Positions 24,196 to 33,075 of a stretch of 64,000 bases of DNA are shown here, piece by piece. The stretch covers positions 372,001-436,000 of the forward strand of contig NZ_JARXUZ010000001.1 of the NCBI RefSeq assembly GCF_029893365.1. The letters are read 5' to 3'. Source of the stretch: Cryobacterium sp. CG_9.6. GTDB lineage: Bacteria > Actinomycetota > Actinomycetes > Actinomycetales > Microbacteriaceae. Positions within the stretch are counted from its first letter, which is position 1, and the number at the start of each line of letters is the position of its first letter. The notes below the pieces were generated by a model. It did not search any database, was not told where the DNA came from, and was given only the letters and a program-made list of their open reading frames with translations. The translations under genes and the position numbers were made by a program.

Positions 24196-24957
24196 GTGGG
24201 AAATCCCTTCGGCGAGATTGTCTTCAGCGGCCAACTCCTTTTCGCGATTCCGATTGCAATCCTTGCCGGACTCGTGTCGTTTGCCTCACCCTGCATCCTG
24301 CCGCTCGTGCCGGGGTACCTCGCCTACATTGGCGGCTTCGCCGATGGCAGTACCAGTGCCGCTAAGGGTGACCGCCGAGGGCGGCGCCGGCTGCTGCTGG
24401 GAGTGGGCCTCTTCATCCTCGGGTTCACCGTGGTGTTCGTGCTCACCGGCGTGGTGTTTGGTGCGGCCGGTTTCTGGCTCAATCAGTATCGCGACCTGAT
24501 CACGCGGGTCGCCGGAGCCGTGGTGATCCTGCTGGGCCTGGTCTTCGTGGGACAGTTCGGCGTGATGCAACGCACGGTCAAGGCCACGTGGCGACCGAAG
24601 ATGGGTCTGGCTGGCGCCCCGATGCTCGGTGCCGTCTTTGCCGTGGGCTGGACCCCGTGCACCGGTCCGACGCTGACCGCCATCAACTCGCTCAGCCTCA
24701 GTACCGGCTCACCCTGGCAGGGTGGTCTCCTGGCACTCTTCTACGCGCTGGGCCTCGGCATCCCTTTTCTCCTCATTGCTCTGGGCTTCAACTGGGCCAC
24801 CGGCAGCGTTGCTTTTCTCAAACGCCACATCCGTGCGATCAACCTGTTCGGTGGGGTTCTGCTCATCGTTATCGGCGTGCTCATGGTGAGCGGCATCTGG
24901 AGCGCGTGGCTCCTCGACCTGCAAGGGGTGATTGGCAACTTTGTCCCGGCCATCTGA
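24196..24957 (+). CDS. ccdA: Cytochrome c biogenesis protein CcdA
   Basis: CcdA carries electrons from cytoplasmic thioredoxin to ResA. The 253-residue, six-helix protein has the two conserved Cys in SFASPCILPLVPGYL (helix 1) and GWTPCTGPTL (helix 4), plus their prolines. GTG start at 24196. Its end overlaps the start region of resB, so the four Ccs genes are tightly packed and probably one operon. Confidence 0.96.
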   Translation: MGNPFGEIVFSGQLLFAIPIAILAGLVSFASPCILPLVPGYLAYIGGFADGSTSAAKGDRRGRRRLLLGVGLFILGFTVVFVLTGVVFGAAGFWLNQYRDLITRVAGAVVILLGLVFVGQFGVMQRTVKATWRPKMGLAGAPMLGAVFAVGWTPCTGPTLTAINSLSLSTGSPWQGGLLALFYALGLGIPFLLIALGFNWATGSVAFLKRHIRAINLFGGVLLIVIGVLMVSGIWSAWLLDLQGVIGNFVPAI

Positions 24958-26644
24958 CCACTACGATTCCGCTCCCGCCGCCGCCCCCGCATCCGCTGGC
25001 GATGGGATTGTGCAGCCCAAGCTCGGCGTCATCGGCTGGCTTCGCTGGTTCTGGCGTCAGCTCACGAGCATGCGCACCGCCCTGTTCCTGCTGTTGCTGC
25101 TCGCCATCGCCGCCGTGCCCGGATCGCTGGTGCCCCAGCGCGCCGCGGACCCGAACGGTGTCACGCAGTACTTCACCGATAACCCCGACCTCGCGCCCGT
25201 GCTGGACAAGATTCAGGCCTTTGACGTCTACTCGTCGGCCTGGTTCTCGGCCATCTACATTCTGCTGTTTGTCTCCCTCATCGGCTGCGTCATTCCGCGC
25301 ACGAAACACCACTTTCTTGCCCTCCGAGCCCAGCCGCCGGCAACCCCGGTGCGCCTCGCGCGGTTGGCCGGTTTCACCGTGCGCACCGCACCTCAAGGGA
25401 CGGATGCCGCGGAGGCCGTCACCTCGGCCCGAGCGCTCCTGAAATCCAGCGGTTATCGCACGGCGCTCTTTGACCAGCCGGGCAGGGCGGGCCAGCCTGC
25501 CGAGTTCTCGGTCTCGGCCGAGCGTGGCTACCTGCGTGAGACCGGGAACCTCGTGTTCCACTCGGCACTGGTGGGCATTCTCATCACCGTGGGCTTTGGC
25601 GGCGGGTTCGGTTTCAGCGGCCAGCGTGTGCTCGTGGAGGGGCAAACGTTCGTCAACACCCTGCTTGCTTATGACTCGTTCAACCCGGGGCGGTTCTTCG
25701 ACGACTCCAACCTCGAGGCCTACAAGCTGACCCTCAACGACTTCACCGTGAAGTACGAAGAGGCCAACCTCAAGGCCTACGGGCAACCGCTGGATTTCAC
25801 CGCTGATGTGAGTGTCACCAATCCCGGCGAGGCCGCCACGCCCGGTGTGGTCAAGGTCAACGGTCCACTGCGCACCGGTGGCACCGACATCTTCCTGCTC
25901 GGCAACGGTTACGCGCCCACCATCACGGTGAAGGACCCCACCGGTAAGGCCGTGTTCACCGACTCGGTTCCCTTCCTCCCGCAGGACTCCAACCTCACGT
26001 CACTCGGTGTCGTGAAGGTGCCCGATGGTCTGGCGGAACAACTCGGCATGATCGGGTTCCTCTATCCCACGCAGGCCGAATCGGCGTCGGGGTCATACTT
26101 TTCCTCCTTCCCTGACTTGGCGTATCCGGTGCTCACCCTGCGGGTCTTCACGGGTGACCTCGGTCTCGATGCGGGAGTGCCCACATCCGTCTACGCTCTC
26201 GATACCGACACGATGACCTCACTCACGGGCGGTGATACCGGGGTGAAATCCCTCGAACTCATGCCCGGCCAAACCGTGAATCTGCCCAACGGTCTCGGCA
26301 CCGTCACGTTCGACAGCGCCAGCCCGAACGCCGCGGCCAACGACTTTTCCACGTCGGTTCCGCGGTTCGCGTCCTTCGACGTTCACCACGATCCCACTCA
26401 GGGATGGGTGCTTCTGTTCGCCGTTCTCATTCTGCTTGGCCTTCTGACCAGCCTCTTCGTGCCTCGACGCCGGGTATGGGTGAAGGCGAGTGAGCAGGCG
26501 GATGGCACCCTGCGCCTCGAATATGCCGCCCTCGCCCGCGGTGATGATCCGGCCCTGGAAGCCGCCGTGACGGCCCTCGCCGACAAGCATGCGGCGCAGT
26601 TCACCCCCAACCCGGATGTCGACCCGACACCCAAACCGACCTAG
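24941..26644 (+). CDS. resB: Cytochrome c biogenesis protein ResB
   Basis: The protein has the ResB plan: three membrane helices near the N-terminus (MRTALFLLLLLAIAAVPGSLVPQ is the first), a large extracytoplasmic domain, and a last helix near residue 500. With CcsB it forms the heme-handling System II synthetase. I chose TTG at 24941 (MSRPSDHYD) because it matches the family N-terminus and has AAGGGG about ten bases upstream; TTG 24932 is possible. The last 60 residues are a cytoplasmic tail after RRRVWVKA. Confidence 0.94.
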   Translation: MSRPSDHYDSAPAAAPASAGDGIVQPKLGVIGWLRWFWRQLTSMRTALFLLLLLAIAAVPGSLVPQRAADPNGVTQYFTDNPDLAPVLDKIQAFDVYSSAWFSAIYILLFVSLIGCVIPRTKHHFLALRAQPPATPVRLARLAGFTVRTAPQGTDAAEAVTSARALLKSSGYRTALFDQPGRAGQPAEFSVSAERGYLRETGNLVFHSALVGILITVGFGGGFGFSGQRVLVEGQTFVNTLLAYDSFNPGRFFDDSNLEAYKLTLNDFTVKYEEANLKAYGQPLDFTADVSVTNPGEAATPGVVKVNGPLRTGGTDIFLLGNGYAPTITVKDPTGKAVFTDSVPFLPQDSNLTSLGVVKVPDGLAEQLGMIGFLYPTQAESASGSYFSSFPDLAYPVLTLRVFTGDLGLDAGVPTSVYALDTDTMTSLTGGDTGVKSLELMPGQTVNLPNGLGTVTFDSASPNAAANDFSTSVPRFASFDVHHDPTQGWVLLFAVLILLGLLTSLFVPRRRVWVKASEQADGTLRLEYAALARGDDPALEAAVTALADKHAAQFTPNPDVDPTPKPT

Positions 26645-26653
26645 GCTTACATC

Positions 26654-27655
26654 GTGAATCTCAATGAGCTCTCCATCATCAGCCTGTACTCGGCGATGGC
26701 TATTTACGCGGTCGCGTTCATCGCGTTCGCCATCGACCTCGCCAAGCGCAGTGCATCCGTTGACGCCCAAACAGCACTGAACGACCAGGCGGATGCCGCG
26801 CGCGGCACGTCGACGTCGGTCGGCGGCTCGGGCCGCACCACCACTCTCACCCGGCTCAGTGCCCGCATGGACAACGATGCGGCCAGCCCGTACGGGCGAT
26901 CGGCGAGCCTGCGGATCGGTGTGTCACTCACGATCCTGGCCTGGGCCCTGCACTTCGCGGCCACCATGATGCGCGGTATCGCGGCCGAGCGGGTGCCGTG
27001 GGCCAACATGTACGAGTTCGCCATGACCGGCACTCTGCTCATCGTCACGGTGTACCTGATTGTGCTCACCCGGCTGGACCTCCGCTTCCTGGGCACGTTC
27101 GTCACGGGCCTGGTGCTGGTGCTGCTCGGTATTGCCGCGCTGCAGTTCTATGTGGAGGTTGCACCGCTTCCGCCGGCTCTGCAGTCGGCGTGGCTCGTTA
27201 TTCACGTGTTTGTGGCGTCCCTCGGAACGGGCTTTTTCGCCATCGGCTTCGCGCTCTCAACCGTTCAACTGCTGCAGTTTCAACGCGAGAGCCTCGTGGC
27301 CGACGCGAAGAGCGTGCGACTGCGCTTTCTCGCCACTCTTCCCTCCGCGACCACCCTAGAGAACCTCGCCTACCGGGTGAATATCATTGGGTTCATTCTC
27401 TGGACGTTCACGCTCATGGCCGGTTCGGTGTGGGCCGAGAAGGCCTGGGGCCGGTACTGGGGTTGGGACACCAAGGAAGTGTGGACCTTCATCATCTGGG
27501 TGATCTACGCCGGTTACATTCACGCCCGTGCAACACGCGGCTGGCGTGGATCGCGGTCCGCCTGGCTGGCCATCATCGGCTTCGGTGCCGTGATGTTCAA
27601 CTTCGGCATCGTGAACGTGTTCTTCAAGGGCCTGCACTCCTACAGCGGCCTGTAA
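26654..27655 (+). CDS. ccsB: Cytochrome c biogenesis protein CcsB
   Basis: The 333-residue membrane protein has the tryptophan-rich heme-binding motif WGRYWGWDTKEVW and conserved His residues (AWALHFAAT, WLVIHVF and the last-helix His near YIHARA). With ResB it exports heme and ligates it to cytochrome c. GTG at 26654 is nine bases after resB. A strong terminator follows at 27673, closing the operon. Residues 35-85 form a low-complexity loop common in actinobacterial CcsB. Confidence 0.96.
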   Translation: MNLNELSIISLYSAMAIYAVAFIAFAIDLAKRSASVDAQTALNDQADAARGTSTSVGGSGRTTTLTRLSARMDNDAASPYGRSASLRIGVSLTILAWALHFAATMMRGIAAERVPWANMYEFAMTGTLLIVTVYLIVLTRLDLRFLGTFVTGLVLVLLGIAALQFYVEVAPLPPALQSAWLVIHVFVASLGTGFFAIGFALSTVQLLQFQRESLVADAKSVRLRFLATLPSATTLENLAYRVNIIGFILWTFTLMAGSVWAEKAWGRYWGWDTKEVWTFIIWVIYAGYIHARATRGWRGSRSAWLAIIGFGAVMFNFGIVNVFFKGLHSYSGL

Positions 27656-27672
27656 AGACGCGGTTCGCACAT

Positions 27673-27715
27673 AAAAAGGACGTGATCTCCGCCTGGCGGA
27701 AATCACGTCCTTTTC
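27673..27715. terminator. Bidirectional terminator between ccsB and menC
   Basis: AAAAGGACGTGAT and ATCACGTCCTTTT form the base of a stem with T-run, continued by TCCGCC/GGCGGA. It serves both convergent genes. Confidence 0.88.
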
Positions 27716-27734
27716 TGTTGTGCGTGTGCCGGTG

Positions 27735-28715
27735 TTAGGCCTCGAGCAGAGCGTAGGTGCGCTCGAGACGCGCGAGCCACCAGTCGCGGCGCTCCGGTGT
27801 GGCGGCATACGTTTCGAGGAGGGCCGGGTCGGGCGTGATCCGGCGCACCTCGATGGCACCGTTGACCGGCACCAGCGGCTCCGTCGTTACGTCACCGAGC
27901 AGCAATGAGGCGGTACCGAGGCCGCAATCGAAGTAGAGACCGGGCACGGCTGAGGCCAGGTGAGCTCCCATGGAGATACCGATCGAGGTGTCGAGGGCGC
28001 TCGAGACCACCACGGGCAAACCGGTCTGACCAATGATCGACAACGCGGCGCGGATGCCACCGAGGGGCTGCGCCTTGATCACCAGAATGTCGGCGGCACC
28101 GGCCCGGGCTACCGCAAGCGGGTCGCCCGTCTTTCGCACACTCTCGTCGGCGGCAATGGGCACGCCGAGATACGCGGTGCGGTCCCGAATCTCGGCGAGC
28201 TCGGCCACGCTCGCACACGGCTGCTCGACGTACTCCAGGTCGAAGGCGTTGAGCGCGTGGATGGCTTTCTCGGCCTCGTCCACGGTCCAGAGCCCGTTCG
28301 CATCGATGCGGATGCGTCCTTCCGGTCCGAGCAGCGTGCGCACCATCTTGACCCGGGCGATGTCGTCCTCAAGGGTCTGATCAAGACCCCCCACCTTGAT
28401 CTTCGCGGTCCGGCATCCGGGGAAGCGCGCGAGGACGGCGGCAACCTCGTCGGGGCCGACGGCGGGAATCGTGGCGTTCACGGGGATGCTCGTGCGCAGG
28501 GCGTGCGGAGCCTCGTTCCAACCAAAATCGATGGTGGCACGCAACCAGTCGACGGATTCTGCGTCATCGTATTCAACGAAGGGTGAGAATTCGGTCCACC
28601 CCTGCGGTCCTTCGACCAGAATCGCCTCTCGCACGTCGATACCCCGAAAACGGGCAACCACGGGCAGGGAGACAACGCGTGCGGATTCGAGCAACTCGTG
28701 CAGTGAGGGCTTCAT
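27735..28715 (-). CDS. menC: o-Succinylbenzoate synthase
   Basis: MenC dehydrates SHCHC to o-succinylbenzoate in menaquinone synthesis. The 326-residue enolase-superfamily protein has the KxK acid/base motif (AKIKVGG), the metal ligands in IRIDANG, VEQP and AADES, and the second Lys in LVIKAQPLGG. It ends the minus-strand run that begins with the small protein and sigma factor at 30.8 kb, so it may share their transcript. Other men genes lie on the plus strand nearby. Confidence 0.96.
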   Translation of the reverse strand: MKPSLHELLESARVVSLPVVARFRGIDVREAILVEGPQGWTEFSPFVEYDDAESVDWLRATIDFGWNEAPHALRTSIPVNATIPAVGPDEVAAVLARFPGCRTAKIKVGGLDQTLEDDIARVKMVRTLLGPEGRIRIDANGLWTVDEAEKAIHALNAFDLEYVEQPCASVAELAEIRDRTAYLGVPIAADESVRKTGDPLAVARAGAADILVIKAQPLGGIRAALSIIGQTGLPVVVSSALDTSIGISMGAHLASAVPGLYFDCGLGTASLLLGDVTTEPLVPVNGAIEVRRITPDPALLETYAATPERRDWWLARLERTYALLEA

Positions 28716-28749
28716 CCCTCCAGTGTGCCAGTCGCCGGTGTGCGTTCCG

Positions 28750-29010
28750 TCACAAGCCGTCCGGGATAAACGATTCTTCCGATTCCAGCTGTGTCCCTAC
28801 ACCGTTCTCCCGCGTGCTCGCAACGACGATGGGAATCCCCGGGGCGATCAGCAGGTAGGCATCTTCATAGCGCCCCTCGCCGGAATTCACCTGCAGCCAG
28901 TAGGGGACCCCGCTCGTCAGAGCGGTGTCAATTTCCAGCTGAAGAGATTCCAGCGAACCGTCAGCAAGGGAGTAGGGCCGGTTGTCATACACAATGTCGA
29001 TGCGGGTCAT
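28750..29010 (-). CDS. Hypothetical GIPI-motif protein (86 aa)
   Basis: From ATG 29010, after GAGGAACC, the 86-residue product is a small beta-rich protein (MTRIDIVYDNRPYSLADGS, then YLLIAPGIPIVV). The segment APGIPI and its surroundings resemble HPGIPI of the upstream neighbour, so the two look like distant paralogues. I do not recognise a function. It lies between the other paralogue and menC on the same strand. Confidence 0.72.
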   Translation of the reverse strand: MTRIDIVYDNRPYSLADGSLESLQLEIDTALTSGVPYWLQVNSGEGRYEDAYLLIAPGIPIVVASTRENGVGTQLESEESFIPDGL

Positions 29011-29077
29011 GGTTCCTCTTCGCGTTGATTCTTGGTGTGTGTGGCGGTGTGGGTAGGGGTTTTTGGTCGTTCGGGAG

Positions 29078-29425
29078 TTAGGCGGGGTGGGCGATTTCAC
29101 CCTCCAGCGAAGGCGGCACAATTACCAGGGGACGCGGCTCGGCCACGATCTGCAGGCCGCCGGAGGAGTTTGCCGTGGCCATGAGCGCTTCGATCCATTC
29201 GCGGTTCAGGCTCGGTGACCGGCTCCCGAAATACTTGTAGGCGATCGGAATGCCGGGGTGTATCCAGATGGCGCTGCGACCGTCACCCGATTTGGGGTCG
29301 TCACGCCAGCTGAAGTAGAACGACTCGCCGCGACGCAATTTCGCACCGATAACCACCTGAATGTGGGCCAGAACACGATCATCAAAGTCCGCCGTCAGCG
29401 AGGAATTATAGGTCAATTTTCCCAT
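29078..29425 (-). CDS. Hypothetical GIPI-motif protein (115 aa), conserved in Microbacteriaceae-type genomes
   Basis: The 115-residue protein starts GKLTYNSSLTADFDDRVLAH and contains FSWRDDPKSGDGRSAIWIHPGIPI. Proteins of this kind are widespread in Microbacteriaceae and are sometimes mislabelled as related to ATP-dependent DNA ligases; no ligase motif exists here. GGGAATGG precedes the ATG at 29425. It follows the sigma factor gene by 50 bases and precedes its own distant paralogue, suggesting a stress-induced operon. Function unknown. Confidence 0.78.
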   Translation of the reverse strand: MGKLTYNSSLTADFDDRVLAHIQVVIGAKLRRGESFYFSWRDDPKSGDGRSAIWIHPGIPIAYKYFGSRSPSLNREWIEALMATANSSGGLQIVAEPRPLVIVPPSLEGEIAHPA

Positions 29426-29475
29426 TTCACCATTCCCATGAATCAGTTGCCCGTACCCTACGCCGAATCTGGCCG

Positions 29476-30513
29476 TTAATCCGTCAAATAGTGCTCCAGA
29501 CGTGGCACGTGTAGGAGGGCCAAAGCACGCTTCTCAATCTGACGAACACGCTCGCGGGTGACCCCCTCAATGTGTGCGATCTGGTCAAGGGTGCGGGGCT
29601 CGTCACCATCAAGCCCGAAGCGAGCTCGCAGAATTGACTGTTCACGAATGGGCAGGGTGTCCAGAAAGAAGCGGATGTCGGCGGCGCGCAGCGCCAGTGT
29701 GGCATATTCGTCGGGCTGAGGGAGGTCATCATCGATGATCAGCTCGGCCATGTCTCCCGCGCCATCACCCACCGGGGTGTGCAGGGAGATGGGCTCGTTG
29801 TCGTATTGCAGGAGACGGAGAACGTCCCGGACGGGTATCTGGGCCGCATCACCAATTTCGCGTGGTGTGGGCTCTCGGTCGAGCACGCTGGTGAGGTCCC
29901 GGCGAATGCGCTTGATCTTGTTGAGCTTCTCGGCGGTGTGCACCGGAATTCTGATCATTCGGGACTTGTCGGCCATCCCACGATGGATGGCCTGCCGGAT
30001 CCACCACGTGGCGTACGTGGAGAACTTGTATCCGGTCATGAAGTCATATTTCTCCACGGCTCGCACAAGACCCATATTGCCGTCCTGCACGAGGTCCATG
30101 ATGGGAACGCCTCGCCCGGAGTAGTGCTTGGCAATACTCACCACCAGGCGCAGGTTCGCCTCAATGAACTGGTTCTTGGCGCGACGCCCGTCGTGCACAA
30201 GCCAGGTCAGCTCGCGGCGCTCGACAGCGTTGACGGGAACGACAGCGTCGCCCTCCGAGCCCTGCCCGATGGGCATTCCCACGAGCCTGGCTCCGGCGAA
30301 CAGGCCCACTTCGATACGGCGGGCGAGGTCAACTTCTTCCTCGGCGGTGAGGAGGCGCCCCTTGCCGATTCGGCGCAGGTAATCGCCGAAGGCATCCGTT
30401 GAGGCTCCGCTGTACTGTGCGGTCGCGGCACGGGCAGCCGTGGCGGCCGCGCGACTGAGCGGGCGAGTGGTGGTGGGAGGAATTGTGCTCGTTTCATCGA
30501 CAATGACGGTCAT
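29476..30513 (-). CDS. RpoD-family (group 2) RNA polymerase sigma factor
   Basis: The 345-residue protein has sigma region 1.2 (DYLRRIGKGRLLTAEEEVDLARRIE), region 2 with the -10-melting segment (YKFSTYATWWIRQAI), region 3 and region 4 (RTLDQIAHIEGVTRERVRQIE). It lacks the long region 1.1 of primary sigma-70, so it is a group 2 factor like mycobacterial SigB. The ATG overlaps the stop of a small upstream gene (ATGA), a sign of coupled control. Targets are unknown; two small conserved genes follow on the same strand. Confidence 0.95.
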   Translation of the reverse strand: MTVIVDETSTIPPTTTRPLSRAAATAARAATAQYSGASTDAFGDYLRRIGKGRLLTAEEEVDLARRIEVGLFAGARLVGMPIGQGSEGDAVVPVNAVERRELTWLVHDGRRAKNQFIEANLRLVVSIAKHYSGRGVPIMDLVQDGNMGLVRAVEKYDFMTGYKFSTYATWWIRQAIHRGMADKSRMIRIPVHTAEKLNKIKRIRRDLTSVLDREPTPREIGDAAQIPVRDVLRLLQYDNEPISLHTPVGDGAGDMAELIIDDDLPQPDEYATLALRAADIRFFLDTLPIREQSILRARFGLDGDEPRTLDQIAHIEGVTRERVRQIEKRALALLHVPRLEHYLTD

Positions 30514-30791
30514 GACAGCATCTTTCGGTTCACGGGGGACGGGGACGTGAGTGGAACCGTTGACAGGCTCGCTGTCGCGCGGTCGAAGGAGAGAAAATAG
30601 CTACGTTCGTGCAGTCTGCCGAGGTTGGTGACCTCGTAGGCGGGACCAATCCGCTGGATGAATCCCAGGAGCGCGGACGGGTCACCTTCGGGGCATGCCG
30701 CGTCGCTGACACGCCATTCGGTTGGGGAGAGTTCGGTGAGGGCAAGTTCGGTGGGGTTGTGCTGAAGGATGTCTTCAGGTTTGTGGGCCAT
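30510..30791 (-). CDS. Small hypothetical protein coupled to the sigma factor
   Basis: From ATG 30791, with AGGAGG upstream, the 93-residue product (MAHKPEDILQHNPTELAL) contains RVSDAACPEGDPSALLGFIQRIG and ends in TSPSPVNRKMLS. The stop overlaps the sigma factor start by ATGA. No family is recognised and no membrane segment or zinc motif of anti-sigma factors is seen. Its placement suggests a regulatory partner or simply co-expression with the sigma factor; neither is shown by the sequence. Confidence 0.72.
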   Translation of the reverse strand: MAHKPEDILQHNPTELALTELSPTEWRVSDAACPEGDPSALLGFIQRIGPAYEVTNLGRLHERSYFLSFDRATASLSTVPLTSPSPVNRKMLS

Positions 30792-30943
30792 TTCACTGCC
30801 TCCTGGTCGTTTCCAGAACATAATTAGACCCGCGAAGATTACGTCCTTCAAGGGGTTGACTTCGCGTTTCTCGAGGCATTAAATACTCCTATCTGTGGGC
30901 TAGACGCAGCTGTCTCTTTTCGAGGGGCAAGTAGGCTGGCCAC

Positions 30944-31855
30944 ATGACAAAACAGGTGTCCGAAATCTTTGATGCCAGCCAGTGGACCGACGTTGCCGGC
31001 TTTGAATCCCTCACGGATGTGACCTACCACCACGATCTGACGGGGCGCATTGCCCGCATCGCCTTCAACCGTCCGGAGGTTCGAAATGCCTTCCGTCCGC
31101 ACACGGTTGACGAGCTCTACGCCGCGCTCGAGGACGCCCGCCTCAACTCCCGAATCGGCGTGGTTCTGCTCACCGGAAACGGTCCGAGTGCCAAGGACGG
31201 CGGCTGGGCTTTCTGCTCGGGCGGGGACCAACGCATTCGCGGTCGCGACGGTTACAAGTATTCCGACGGCGACACCTCCGCGGGCATCGACAAGGCCAGG
31301 GGCGGCCGCCTGCATATTCTTGAAGTGCAGCGTCTCATCCGCTTCATGCCCAAGGTCGTTATCGCGGTGATCCCGGGTTGGGCAGCCGGCGGCGGGCACT
31401 CCCTGCACGTGGTGTGTGACCTCAGCATCGCCAGTGCCGAACACGGCAAATTCAAGCAGACGGATGCCGATGTCGGCTCCTTCGACGCCGGTTACGGGAG
31501 CGCCTACTTCGCGCGTCAGGTGGGGCAGAAGGCGGCACGGGAAGTGTTCTTCCTGGCCCGCGAATACTCGGCTCAGCGGGCACTGGAGATGGGTGCGATC
31601 AACGCGGTCGTGCCGCACGCCGAGCTCGAGGCCACCGCCCTGGACTGGGGACGGGAAATTCTCACGAAGTCGCCCACGGCCATCCGGATGCTGAAATTCG
31701 CGTTCAATGCCGTTGACGATGGGTTGGTGGGTCAGCAGGTGTTTGCCGGAGAGGCCACGCGCCTGGCCTACGGCACGGACGAGGCCGTGGAAGGGCGCGA
31801 TGCGTTCCTCGAGAAGCGCGAACCCGACTGGGCGCCATTTCCCTGGCAGTACTGA
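30944..31855 (+). CDS. menB: 1,4-Dihydroxy-2-naphthoyl-CoA synthase
   Basis: MenB cyclises o-succinylbenzoyl-CoA. The 303-residue crotonase has the oxyanion-hole segments FCSGGDQRIRG and PGWAAGGGHSLHVVCDL, and the catalytic Asp/Tyr region FDAGYGSAYFARQVG. The start ATG lies at 30944. menE follows after 14 bases, so the two are in one operon, with menA 48 bases further on. Confidence 0.97.
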   Translation: MTKQVSEIFDASQWTDVAGFESLTDVTYHHDLTGRIARIAFNRPEVRNAFRPHTVDELYAALEDARLNSRIGVVLLTGNGPSAKDGGWAFCSGGDQRIRGRDGYKYSDGDTSAGIDKARGGRLHILEVQRLIRFMPKVVIAVIPGWAAGGGHSLHVVCDLSIASAEHGKFKQTDADVGSFDAGYGSAYFARQVGQKAAREVFFLAREYSAQRALEMGAINAVVPHAELEATALDWGREILTKSPTAIRMLKFAFNAVDDGLVGQQVFAGEATRLAYGTDEAVEGRDAFLEKREPDWAPFPWQY

Positions 31856-31869
31856 GCGCTCGCAGCGAC

Positions 31870-33027
31870 ATGCCTCGACCCCTGCGCCTCATCCCGGTGA
31901 ACGGACCTGAAGCCGTTGACCCACGGGAGCTCATGGCCCTGCTGCGCGAGGCCCTCGCCGGGCGGGGGGACGCGGTGTTGCCGAGTGAGGCATCCGCTGA
32001 ACAGAGAAGCATGGGTACGGTCCCGCGGCGCGTGGCCGCGGTGATCGAGACCTCGGGGTCGACGGATGCGCCCAAGCGCGTGATGCTCAGCACCGACGCG
32101 TTGCTGGCCAGTGCTGCGGCGTCGGCGGACGCGCTGGGCGGTCCGGGCCAGTGGTTGCTCGCACTGCCCACGCACTATGTGGCCGGGCTGCAGGTGCTCG
32201 TGCGGTCGATAGCGGCCGAGACCACGCCCGTGGTGCTGCCGCTCGGGCACGTGGAGCCGCACGACTTCGCCGCCTACGCCGAGACCATGACCGAGCCGCT
32301 GCGCTACGTGTCGCTCGTGCCGGTGCAGCTGGCGCGTCTTCTCGATGCTGCCGATGACCCGCGGATTCTCGCGGTATTGCGACGGTTCACGGCCATTCTC
32401 GTTGGCGGGCAGGCGATTCGGCCCGAGATCATGACGCAGGCCGATCACCTGGGTGTGCGCGTCGTGCGCACCTACGGTTCCTCGGAGACGAGTGGCGGAT
32501 GCGTCTACAACGGTATTCCGATCGGCAACACCGGCGCGCGAGTGGTTGACGGCCAGTTGCAGCTGACGGGCGCCGTGCTCGCTGACGGATATCTCGATGA
32601 CCCAGAGCGCACAGCCGAACGTTTTCTCGACGTGCACGGCGTGCGCTGGTATGCCACGGGGGACCTCGGTGAGGTTGACTCGGCAACGGGCGAGGTGCGC
32701 GTGCTGGGGCGGGCCGACAACGTGATCATTTCCGGCGGCGTGAAGGTGTCGCTTGACGCGGTTGAGGCAATCGTGCGCGCTCTGCCTGGCCTCGGAGACG
32801 CCGTTGTTCTGGGTGAGGACAACAGGGAATGGGGCCAGGTGCCCGTGGTGGTCTCCGCGCACCCACCAAGTTCGGGCACCCGGGCGGACGCAGCCGAGGC
32901 CGTGGGCGCGGCGCTCGGGCGAGCGGCTCGGCCCGCCCGCTTCGTTGCCGTTGCGGTCATTCCCATGCTCGCATCGGGAAAACCCGACCGGCGAGCCCTC
33001 GCGGCGCAGGTGACCGTGCGCGACTGA
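31870..33027 (+). CDS. menE: o-Succinylbenzoate-CoA ligase
   Basis: MenE activates o-succinylbenzoate with ATP and CoA. The 385-residue ANL-family protein is short but has the core motifs: P-loop ETSGSTDAPKRVMLS, YGSSETSGG, TGDLGEVD and GRADNVIISGGVKVS, and the C-terminal catalytic Lys in ASGKPDRRAL. The N-terminal lobe is reduced, as is usual in actinobacterial MenE. A long antisense frame over this gene is a GC artefact. Confidence 0.95.
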   Translation: MPRPLRLIPVNGPEAVDPRELMALLREALAGRGDAVLPSEASAEQRSMGTVPRRVAAVIETSGSTDAPKRVMLSTDALLASAAASADALGGPGQWLLALPTHYVAGLQVLVRSIAAETTPVVLPLGHVEPHDFAAYAETMTEPLRYVSLVPVQLARLLDAADDPRILAVLRRFTAILVGGQAIRPEIMTQADHLGVRVVRTYGSSETSGGCVYNGIPIGNTGARVVDGQLQLTGAVLADGYLDDPERTAERFLDVHGVRWYATGDLGEVDSATGEVRVLGRADNVIISGGVKVSLDAVEAIVRALPGLGDAVVLGEDNREWGQVPVVVSAHPPSSGTRADAAEAVGAALGRAARPARFVAVAVIPMLASGKPDRRALAAQVTVRD

Positions 33028-33075
33028 CCCGCGGCAACACTGAAGTCGCAGCTGCCCAGAGGATATTATGAAGTC

